This document shows, piece after piece, positions 1 through 4,912 of a DNA stretch of 5,914 nt (the first letter of the stretch is position 1; every line of letters starts with the position of its first letter). The notes under the pieces were generated by a model. That model searched no databases, was not told the DNA's origin, and saw only the letters and a program-made list of their open reading frames with translations. The stretch covers positions 1 to 5,914 of the forward strand of contig SOKA01000066.1 of assembly GCA_004376105.1 (NCBI GenBank), in the 5' to 3' direction. Position numbers and translations under genes: made by a program. The stretch comes from Dehalococcoidia bacterium. Its GTDB lineage: Bacteria > Chloroflexota > Dehalococcoidia > Dehalococcoidales > E44-bin46.

Positions 1-644
1 GGAAGGACAAAGCAGGCTGACAGTTGCCCTAACTCCCTCCCAGCATTCATTAGGGTGGGGGAGTTAGGCAGGAACTCTAGATTAGCCATCAATCGGTAGA
101 ATTCCTCTTCCCTACTCTTGACATCTGCCTTGGGGTCATAGATGAGTTCAGCAGAGGCGATAGCCTCTGCCACACGACGGAACATCTCCTCGGGTGTCTC
201 GATAACCTCCCCATGCGTATCTTTCTTCAAATACCTTCTTTCCAGAACACGAAGGGCATTTTCAGTAAGATTGGCCACGCCAGTAGGCTTAGCCTTTGGC
301 TTAACCCTTGTAACCTCCATTTTAGGTTCGACCTCCTTTTCCTTAACTGATTCTTTTCCTTTACTCGCCAGGATCTCTTCCACTATAGCCTGGATTTCAG
401 ACCCACTGGGGAGTTGTTGCTGACTTCGCTGGGACTTGGGCACCAGGTCTTCCATTCCGGGCAGGGGCTGTTTCGCTTCGGGTAGAGGCTTTGATTTTTC
501 CAGACGTTTAATTACTTGTGCAGTGAGTTGCTCCACTAGCTTTCTATCTGCCATGCCCATAGACTCAGCCGCAGCGAAGACAGCCCTAGCAATCTGGGTG
601 CGATTGAGTAATTGTTTGTTTTCTGACTCATTAGCTGTGTTCAT
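1..644 (-). CDS. nrdJ: Adenosylcobalamin-dependent (class II) ribonucleotide reductase, N-terminal 214 residues, cut by the window edge
   Basis: Reading the minus strand from the ATG at 644 gives an open frame of 214 codons that runs off the left edge without a stop. From about residue 126 it matches the class II reductase N-terminus: LTENALRVLERRYLKKD (126-142), ETPEEMFRRVAEAIA (149-163), then LEFLPNSPTLMNAGRELGQL (189-208) and SACFVL. Cys211 is expected to be the first redox-active cysteine; the radical and second redox cysteines lie outside the window. The enzyme reduces ribonucleotides to deoxyribonucleotides in the cytoplasm using coenzyme B12, so it needs no oxygen and no NrdB subunit. 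Residues 15-96 resemble ATP-cone helices but lack the usual KRDG strand and are split by a Pro/Gln-rich insert; residues 97-120 are a Lys/Glu/Pro linker. The start overlaps the nrdR stop (ATGA), with GAAGGGG six bases upstream. Family assignment is firm; ATP-cone status is inference. Confidence 0.93.
   Translation of the reverse strand, partial: MNTANESENKQLLNRTQIARAVFAAAESMGMADRKLVEQLTAQVIKRLEKSKPLPEAKQPLPGMEDLVPKSQRSQQQLPSGSEIQAIVEEILASKGKESVKEKEVEPKMEVTRVKPKAKPTGVANLTENALRVLERRYLKKDTHGEVIETPEEMFRRVAEAIASAELIYDPKADVKSREEEFYRLMANLEFLPNSPTLMNAGRELGQLSACFVL
28..68. repeat. 10-bp perfect inverted repeat inside nrdJ
   Basis: CCTAACTCCC at 28-37 is the exact reverse complement of GGGAGTTAGG at 59-68, separated by 21 bases, with some further C/G pairing possible inside the loop. 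In the nrdJ mRNA it could form a stable hairpin over codons for the conserved PNSPTLMNAGREL segment. No U-run follows it, so it is not an intrinsic terminator. It may simply result from codon choice. Confidence 0.6.
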
Positions 645-1174
645 TTCCGACCCCTTCTATGGCTCTTAGCTAGTTCCTTTAATTTGTCATCAGGGAGTAG
701 GGGTAGTTGACTAGCCGGTTGAGATGCTTCAGCACTGAGTAGGGTATCTACTTCTTGTTTTAAGGCGGTGATATCAGTAAACTCCCGGTAAACGCTGGCA
801 AAACGGATATAGGCAATGTAGTCCAGGCTCTTTAACCTTTCCATTACCACATCACCAATAACAGCACTGGGTATCTCTGGCTTACCCAGGTGGTAAAGCT
901 CAGCTTCTATATCATCGACGAGCTTATCAATAGCGCCGGTAGGTAGTGGTCGTTTTTCACAAGCCTTGCGAATACCGGTTAACAGCTTACCCCGACTAAA
1001 CTCCTCACGCCTCTCGTCTTTCTTAATCACGAACAGGCTGGCTGGTAGCACTCGCTCATAGGTTGTGAAACGAGACCCACAAGATAAGCACTGACGCCGA
1101 CGGCGTATGCCCTCATTTACATCACGAGAGTCTATAACCTTGGAATCAGCGTATCCGCAATAAGGACAATTCAC
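641..1174 (-). CDS. nrdR: Transcriptional repressor NrdR of ribonucleotide reductase genes
   Basis: A cytoplasmic DNA-binding repressor that uses ATP/dATP binding to sense dNTP levels and shuts down ribonucleotide reductase genes. The 177-residue product opens with a zinc ribbon (Cys3, Cys6, Cys29, Cys32) containing the signature KVIDSRDVNEGIRRRRQC and SCGSRFTTYERV. An ATP-cone follows at about residues 47-135 (LFVIKKDERREEFSRGKL through VYREFTDI). The last 30 residues are a Gln/Pro/Lys-rich tail ending SHRRGRK, making it somewhat longer than the usual 150-160 residues. The start is GTG at 1174, with GGAG at 1182-1185 seven bases upstream, and it places CPYC at the normal position. The gene lies directly behind a promoter with NrdR boxes and overlaps nrdJ by 4 bases, so it is first gene of an nrdR-nrdJ operon that probably regulates itself. 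The family call is unambiguous. Confidence 0.97.
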   Translation of the reverse strand: MNCPYCGYADSKVIDSRDVNEGIRRRRQCLSCGSRFTTYERVLPASLFVIKKDERREEFSRGKLLTGIRKACEKRPLPTGAIDKLVDDIEAELYHLGKPEIPSAVIGDVVMERLKSLDYIAYIRFASVYREFTDITALKQEVDTLLSAEASQPASQLPLLPDDKLKELAKSHRRGRK

Positions 1175-1181
1175 ACGAAAA

Positions 1182-1197
1182 CTCCATTATATAGTAT
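1182..1197 (-). promoter_or_regulatory. NrdR box 2 (degenerate), overlapping the nrdR SD
   Basis: The minus strand reads ATACTATATAATGGAG: the central CTATAT core and the flanking G match, with about 11 of 16 positions fitting the consensus. It starts 15 bases after box 1, giving a 31-bp repeat distance, close to three helical turns, which is the usual tandem arrangement for NrdR. Its distal end is also the GGAG of the nrdR SD, which may explain the weaker match. Identity rests mostly on spacing. Confidence 0.65.
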
Positions 1198-1206
1198 AAT
1201 GAAATC

Positions 1207-1235
1207 ATAATACCACAATATATAGTGTTTGTCAA
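1207..1235 (-). promoter_or_regulatory. Sigma-70-type promoter of nrdR-nrdJ
   Basis: On the minus strand there is a perfect -35 TTGACA (1235-1230), a 17-base spacer, and a -10 TATTAT (1212-1207, one mismatch to TATAAT). An A-run (1246-1236 region) lies just upstream of the -35 and could act as a proximal UP-like element. Transcription would start near 1200, about 26 bases before the nrdR GTG. The spacer is almost entirely occupied by an NrdR box. Confidence 0.85.
1213..1228 (-). promoter_or_regulatory. NrdR box 1 (promoter spacer)
   Basis: The minus strand reads ACACTATATATTGTGG, which differs from the NrdR-box consensus as I know it (acaCwATATAwwGtgt type, 16 bp palindrome) only at the last base. 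It sits exactly between the -35 and -10 of the nrdR promoter, where bound NrdR would block RNA polymerase. Confidence 0.88.
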
Positions 1236-1267
1236 GCTTTTTTGCTCGTTAATATGATTAGTTAATG

Positions 1268-1296
1268 TTGCACTTTTGGGAAAAGAATACTAGAAT
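1268..1296 (+). promoter_or_regulatory. Possible promoter of the acetoacetyl-CoA synthetase gene
   Basis: TTGCAC (1268-1273), a 17-base spacer and TAGAAT (1291-1296) form a plausible but weak sigma-70 pattern; the -35 matches at only three of six positions. It would give a leader of about 45 bases before the GTG at 1348. A promoter must lie in the 173-base divergent gap, but other AT-rich hexamers there cannot be excluded. Confidence 0.35.
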
Positions 1297-1297
1297 G
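1285..1297 (+). repeat. 13-bp direct repeat, copy 1
   Basis: GAATACTAGAATG occurs here and exactly again at 3309-3321, each time upstream of a plus-strand gene and followed by an A-rich run. It contains the candidate -10 hexamer TAGAAT, so the repetition may just reflect two related promoters. Confidence 0.5.
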
Positions 1298-1330
1298 GCA
1301 AAAACTATAAAAGAGCAAGACAGTATTATC

Positions 1331-1339
1331 AGGAGGTGA
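1331..1339 (+). promoter_or_regulatory. Strong SD that sets the acetoacetyl-CoA synthetase start
   Basis: AGGAGGTGA is a full-length anti-SD complement. An in-frame GTG at 1336 lies inside this site and cannot be initiated from it. The next in-frame GTG at 1348 is 8 bases after the site ends and is therefore the likely start. Confidence 0.85.
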
Positions 1340-1347
1340 ATAATCCC

Positions 1348-3300
1348 GTGAAGTTACCCCTTTGGGAACCATCAGCGGAGCGCAAAAAGAATGCCAGCAT
1401 GACCAGATTTATAGGTCTGGTTAATGAGCGATACGGGAAGAATTTTGATTCCTACGATGAACTGTATGACTGGTCTATAAACAATCTGGCTGATTTCTGG
1501 GCCTCAGTATGGGAGTTTGGTGAGGTTAAGGCTTCAAAAGCCTACGATACTATTATGACCCCTGCCAAGCGGATGATGGACACTAAATGGTTTCAGGGTG
1601 CCCGCCTCAATCTTGCCGAAAATCTGCTTCGCTACCGTGATAATCGAACAGCTCTCATCTTCAAGAGTGAGGCTCTAGAAACAGCGAGGAAAATTACCTA
1701 CGCCCAGCTTTATGAGCAAGTAGCCCGTTTGGCAAAATCTTTACGGGAATTGGGGGTCAAGGCAGGTGACCGGGTGGCAGGATTCATGCCTAATATAATG
1801 GAAACTGTTATTGCTATGCTGGCTAGCACTAGTATCGGTGCCATCTGGTCATCCTGCTCACCAGACTTCGGCATTAAAGGGGTCCTGGACCGCTTTGGGC
1901 AGACAGAACCTAAGGTTCTCTTCACCGCTGATGGCTATTTTTACAACGGGAAGACATTTGATTCTTTGGAACGAGTTGCTGGCATCTTGAAGGAGCTACC
2001 TTCTATTCAGAAGGTAGTGGTTGTCCCTTATGTTGAAAAGAAGCCAGATATTAGCCAAGTCCCCAATTCGATTCACTATAAGGATTTATTATCTAAGGAA
2101 GCTGGGCTTGAAATCCAGTTTGAGCAACTCCCCTCTGACCACCCCTTATACATCATGTTCACTTCAGGGACTACCGGCCTGCCCAAGTGTATAGTTCAAG
2201 GAGCCGCCGGGATTCTCGCCGTACATTTAAAGGAATTGAAGCTTCATACTGATGTTAAACCGGAAGACATTATCTTCTACTTTACTACCACCAGTTGGAT
2301 GATGTGGACCTGGCTGGTGAGCAGCTTGGCATTAGGTGCCACCGTGGTACTCTATGATGGTTCGCCTTTCTATCCTGACCCTGGAGCACTCTGGAAGTTA
2401 GTCCAGGATGAAAAGATAACAATATTCGGAACTAGTGCCAGATATCTTGCTGAGCTTGAAAAGCGTGGGGTTAAGCCAGGTAAGGAATATGATTTGGGCA
2501 GCTTGAAGACGGTCCTCTCCACAGGCTCTCCTCTTTCTATGGAGAGTTTCGAGTTTGTTTATCGAGATATTAAGCAGGATGTGCTCCTCTCGTCTATTTC
2601 TGGAGGCACTGACATCAACGGGTGCTTTCTGATGGGGAATCCCATTGGCCCAGTCTATGCTGGGGAACTCCAGGTTCGAAGCTTGGGGGTGAACCTACAA
2701 GCCTTCGACCCCCAAGGGAAACCAGTGGTCAATCAAAAGGGCGAGCTTATCGTCACTACCCCCTACCCCTCCATGCCTCTCTACTTCTGGAATGACCCGA
2801 ACAAAGAGAAATACCAAAGCGCCTATTTCGATGTGTACCCTAATGTTTGGACTCACGGAGACTATATTGAAATTACTGATACCGGGATTATCATCTACGG
2901 ACGCTCCGATACTGTCCTTAAGCCAGGAGGGGTGAGGATTGGCACAGCTGAGATTTACCGTCAGGTGGAGACCCTGGACGAGGTTGCAGATAGCATTGTA
3001 GTGGGGCAAGATTGGGAGGGCGATGTTCGAGTTATCTTGTTTGTAAAGCTAGCCAAGGGCGTAGAACTAACTGAAGACTTGGTTAATAAGATAAAAACCA
3101 CAATCAGGAAAAACACCACCCCCCGTCATGTCCCAGCCAAGATTATAGCCGTTGATGGTATCCCCTATACCATTAATATGAAAAAGGTTGAAAAGGCAGT
3201 AAGAAATGTGATTCACAACGAGCCTGTTCCCAATATAGATGCGTTGGCCAACCCAGAATCGCTCGAACTCTATAAGAACCTCAAAGAACTCCAATCGTAA
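1348..3300 (+). CDS. Acetoacetyl-CoA synthetase (acetoacetate-CoA ligase)
   Basis: A cytoplasmic ANL-superfamily ligase that converts acetoacetate, ATP and CoA to acetoacetyl-CoA, AMP and PPi, feeding ketone-body use or polymer and lipid synthesis. The 650-residue length is normal for the family. Numbering from the GTG at 1348: the N-terminal cap has PLWEPS (4-9) and a DFWASVWEF segment (about 49-57); the P-loop motif TSGTTGLPK is at 272-280; TTTSWMMWTWLVSS at 313-326; SGGTDING at 417-424; the hinge-region motif YGRSD at 517-521; and LKPGGVRIGTAEIY at 524-537. The catalytic lysine is in YTINMKKVEKAV (607-618, Lys612 or 613). The C-terminal NPESLELYKNLKELQ resembles the tail of animal acetoacetyl-CoA synthetases and separates it from acetyl-CoA synthetase. 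A GTG at 1336 would add four residues but lies in the SD. The macro-domain gene follows on the same strand. The substrate is inferred from overall family resemblance. Confidence 0.93.
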   Translation: MKLPLWEPSAERKKNASMTRFIGLVNERYGKNFDSYDELYDWSINNLADFWASVWEFGEVKASKAYDTIMTPAKRMMDTKWFQGARLNLAENLLRYRDNRTALIFKSEALETARKITYAQLYEQVARLAKSLRELGVKAGDRVAGFMPNIMETVIAMLASTSIGAIWSSCSPDFGIKGVLDRFGQTEPKVLFTADGYFYNGKTFDSLERVAGILKELPSIQKVVVVPYVEKKPDISQVPNSIHYKDLLSKEAGLEIQFEQLPSDHPLYIMFTSGTTGLPKCIVQGAAGILAVHLKELKLHTDVKPEDIIFYFTTTSWMMWTWLVSSLALGATVVLYDGSPFYPDPGALWKLVQDEKITIFGTSARYLAELEKRGVKPGKEYDLGSLKTVLSTGSPLSMESFEFVYRDIKQDVLLSSISGGTDINGCFLMGNPIGPVYAGELQVRSLGVNLQAFDPQGKPVVNQKGELIVTTPYPSMPLYFWNDPNKEKYQSAYFDVYPNVWTHGDYIEITDTGIIIYGRSDTVLKPGGVRIGTAEIYRQVETLDEVADSIVVGQDWEGDVRVILFVKLAKGVELTEDLVNKIKTTIRKNTTPRHVPAKIIAVDGIPYTINMKKVEKAVRNVIHNEPVPNIDALANPESLELYKNLKELQS

Positions 3301-3308
3301 TACTTAAG

Positions 3309-3321
3309 GAATACTAGAATG
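3309..3321 (+). repeat. 13-bp direct repeat, copy 2
   Basis: An exact second copy of GAATACTAGAATG, 8 bases after the synthetase stop codon and about 40-65 bases before the macro-domain gene. A near copy (GAATACTAAAATC) on the minus strand at 4910-4922 spans the lacD stop codon. No convincing -35 lies upstream of this copy. Confidence 0.5.
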
Positions 3322-3346
3322 TAAAAAATGATGGGGGCTAAGTTAC

Positions 3347-3350
3347 GGAG
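3347..3350 (+). promoter_or_regulatory. SD-like GGAG upstream of an ATA codon
   Basis: GGAG lies 9 bases before ATA at 3360-3362, which is in frame with the macro domain. The spacing is typical for a start codon at 3360, where the sequence has ATA and not ATG. The TTG at 3387 has only a weak AGG (3379-3381) nearby. This site bears on the start choice of the next gene. Confidence 0.45.
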
Positions 3351-3386
3351 AACCAGGCTATAGAAGTTACTATTAACCAGGTAAAG

Positions 3387-3929
3387 TTGCACATAATTCA
3401 AGGTGACATTACCGAGCAGGGCACCGATGCCATAGTTAATGCCGCCAATCCCAGCCTTATGGGTGGTGGTGGAGTAGATGGAGCCATCCACAGGGCAGGA
3501 GGTCCCGCCATTTTAGACGAGTGTAAGCAGGTTGTATCCAGACAAGGGCGATTGCCAACAGGTAAGGCGGTAATGACAACCGGAGGCAATCTTAAGGCAA
3601 AATATGTCATCCATACCGTTGGTCCTATCTGGCATGGTGGTAATAAGGGAGAACCTGAATTGCTAGTCAGTGCTTATCAAGAGAGCTTGAAACTAGCTGC
3701 GGAGAACAACCTCAATAGCATTTCTTTCCCCTCAATAAGCACCGGCGCCTATGGCTATCCGGTTAGCAAGGCTTCAAAGGTAGCCATCGACGCCGTTATC
3801 ACCTTTCTCAGCCACACCATTACCTCTCTCAGGGAAATGGTGTTCGTGCTGTTTGATTCTCAAACCTTTGGAGTTTACTCATCAGCTCTCCAAGAGATAG
3901 CAGAAAAGAGGGGATTGCGCCTCTCTTAG
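3387..3929 (+). CDS. Macro-domain protein, probable O-acetyl-ADP-ribose deacetylase / ADP-ribosyl hydrolase (MacroD/YmdB type)
   Basis: A single-domain macro protein, 180 residues from TTG at 3387. Members bind ADP-ribose and hydrolyse O-acetyl-ADP-ribose or remove ADP-ribose from acidic residues. Visible are IIQGDIT (3-9), DAIVNAAN (14-21), the loop MGGGGVDGAIHRAGG (25-39) and the phosphate-binding ISTGAYGYP (117-125). Asn21 and Asp31 match the Asn/Asp pair used by MacroD-class hydrolases, so activity is expected. The start is uncertain: TTG leaves only one residue before the first strand, shorter than in E. coli YmdB as I recall it, while the frame stays open back to 3342. An ATA at 3360 with a well-placed GGAG would give 189 residues beginning IEVTINQVKL. 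It follows the acetoacetyl-CoA synthetase by 86 bases (59 if the ATA is used) on the same strand and overlaps the convergent kinase gene by 4 bases. The fold is certain; the physiological substrate is not. Confidence 0.93.
   Translation: MHIIQGDITEQGTDAIVNAANPSLMGGGGVDGAIHRAGGPAILDECKQVVSRQGRLPTGKAVMTTGGNLKAKYVIHTVGPIWHGGNKGEPELLVSAYQESLKLAAENNLNSISFPSISTGAYGYPVSKASKVAIDAVITFLSHTITSLREMVFVLFDSQTFGVYSSALQEIAEKRGLRLS
3904..3927 (-). terminator. Weak terminator-like hairpin at the convergent gene ends
   Basis: On the minus strand AAGAGAGG (3927-3920) can pair with CCTCTTTT (3911-3904), eight pairs with one G-U, around an 8-base loop. The T-run forms part of the 3' arm. It starts at the stop of the kinase gene and lies inside the end of the macro gene. 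It could end the lacD-lacC transcript, but only the four pairs of G with C give it strength and there is no free U-tail. Confidence 0.3.
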
Positions 3930-4897
3930 TTACTAGCTGGAAAGAAAATTTTAGCCCTCTGCTTAATTAACACCTCTCTGACATTAATTTGGGGTAGCAA
4001 TTTTTCCACATCGGCTCTATGGCACAGTTCAGTGCCTGGTGTTAACACAGCGGCAGTTCCCATAGCTACCGCCAATCGACAGGCTTCTATTAATGACCCT
4101 CCCCAAGCTAGCTTTAAGGCAAGCCCGGCTATAGTGCAATCACCAGCGCCCACAGCACTTCGTACCTTTACTGGGGGTGGAACTGCCCTAAAAACACCAC
4201 CCTTGGTGGCAGCAATGACCCCATCCTTTCCCCTGGAGATGACTGCTATTTTAATACCCATTGCAACCAGGTTAAGAGCTGCCTCGATGATTGCTTCTTC
4301 AGTAGGGAGCTCTGTCTTAAGCAGCTCCTCAGCCTCATGGACATTAGGCTTGATGAGATAGGGTTTAGCTTTTATTCCCTCGTCTAACCACCGACCTGCA
4401 GAATCCAGGATGGTTCTTACTCTATAACCTTTAGCTCCCTGGACTATGGTGTAATAAATATCAACCGGAATACCGGGTGGAACACTGCCGCTGGCTACCA
4501 TTAACGCAGGGCTAGGATGAATTCCTCTCAATTTCTTAAGGAATCTCTCCAGTTCCCTTTTTGAGATATGTGGACCTGGGGCATTAATTATTGTCTGCTG
4601 GAAGGTTTTGGTATCAGAAATAATAAAATTGATACGTGTTTCCTGCCCAATCGGGGTGAAGCTAAATGGCACCCCCTCCTCATCAAGCAATATTTCCAAG
4701 GTTCTACCTTCATGACCACCTATAAATCCATAGGCTATAGTTTGGCCACCCATCTCGTGAATAGCCCGCGACACATCTATACCCTTGCCCCCGGCATAAT
4801 AACGTAAACTGGTCCATCGGTTACTCTCCCCCACCTTTACTCCAGGGACAGTAATAGTCCTATCCAGACTGGGATTGAGGGTAATAGTGGCAATCAT
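3926..4897 (-). CDS. lacC: PfkB-family sugar-phosphate kinase, tagatose-6-phosphate kinase / 1-phosphofructokinase (LacC/FruK group)
   Basis: A cytoplasmic kinase that phosphorylates a ketohexose phosphate with ATP; next to a LacD aldolase the likely reaction is tagatose-6-phosphate (or a related ketose phosphate) to the 1,6-bisphosphate. The 323 residues show the LacC/FruK pattern: TLNPSLDR (6-13), AGGKGIDVSRA (35-45), GFIGG (57-61), TRINFI (87-92), KPNVHEAEEL (183-192), the ATP-site ISRGKDGV (220-227) and VGAGDCTIAGLAL (249-261) with catalytic Asp253. Cys follows the GAGD where Ser is common. The tail past residue 305 is slightly longer than usual. The ATG at 4897 has AGGAGG (4908-4903) five bases upstream. 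Only 15 bases separate it from lacD, so the two form an operon. Substrate specificity within the group cannot be read from motifs; the symbol rests on the aldolase neighbour. Confidence 0.87.
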   Translation of the reverse strand: MIATITLNPSLDRTITVPGVKVGESNRWTSLRYYAGGKGIDVSRAIHEMGGQTIAYGFIGGHEGRTLEILLDEEGVPFSFTPIGQETRINFIISDTKTFQQTIINAPGPHISKRELERFLKKLRGIHPSPALMVASGSVPPGIPVDIYYTIVQGAKGYRVRTILDSAGRWLDEGIKAKPYLIKPNVHEAEELLKTELPTEEAIIEAALNLVAMGIKIAVISRGKDGVIAATKGGVFRAVPPPVKVRSAVGAGDCTIAGLALKLAWGGSLIEACRLAVAMGTAAVLTPGTELCHRADVEKLLPQINVREVLIKQRAKIFFPASN

Positions 4898-4912
4898 AGC
4901 CCCCTCCTGATT

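Noticed and set aside
142..669. Two plus-strand open frames (142-423 and 436-669)
   Set aside because: They lie opposite nrdJ, whose minus-strand translation has strong family motifs. Their products are Ser/Arg/Leu-rich with no recognisable domain.
1236..1247. Short AGC/GCT pairing around the T-run, considered as a terminator
   Set aside because: Three-base stem between divergent genes; better explained as an A-tract upstream of the nrdR -35.
1710..1925. Minus-strand open frame within the ligase gene
   Set aside because: Antisense to conserved adenylation-domain coding sequence; no SD and no recognisable protein.
2695..3294. Minus-strand open frames at 2695-3009 and 3067-3294
   Set aside because: Shadows of the C-terminal half of the acetoacetyl-CoA synthetase.
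3328..3363. Short plus-strand frame MMGAKLRRTRL before the macro gene, considered as a leader peptide
   Set aside because: No SD, only 11 residues, no attenuator-like hairpin and no amino-acid bias pointing to attenuation.
3301..3386. Gap after the ligase, searched for a terminator or small RNA
   Set aside because: No stem-loop with a U-tail is visible; only the 13-bp repeat and the SD-like GGAG stand out.
3270..3610. Minus-strand open frames at 3270-3491 and 3398-3610
   Set aside because: The first crosses the ligase end, the gap and the macro start; the second lies in the macro gene. Neither has a convincing SD or domain.
4032..4807. Plus-strand open frames at 4032-4361 and 4568-4807
   Set aside because: Antisense to lacC, which carries the full set of PfkB motifs on the other strand.
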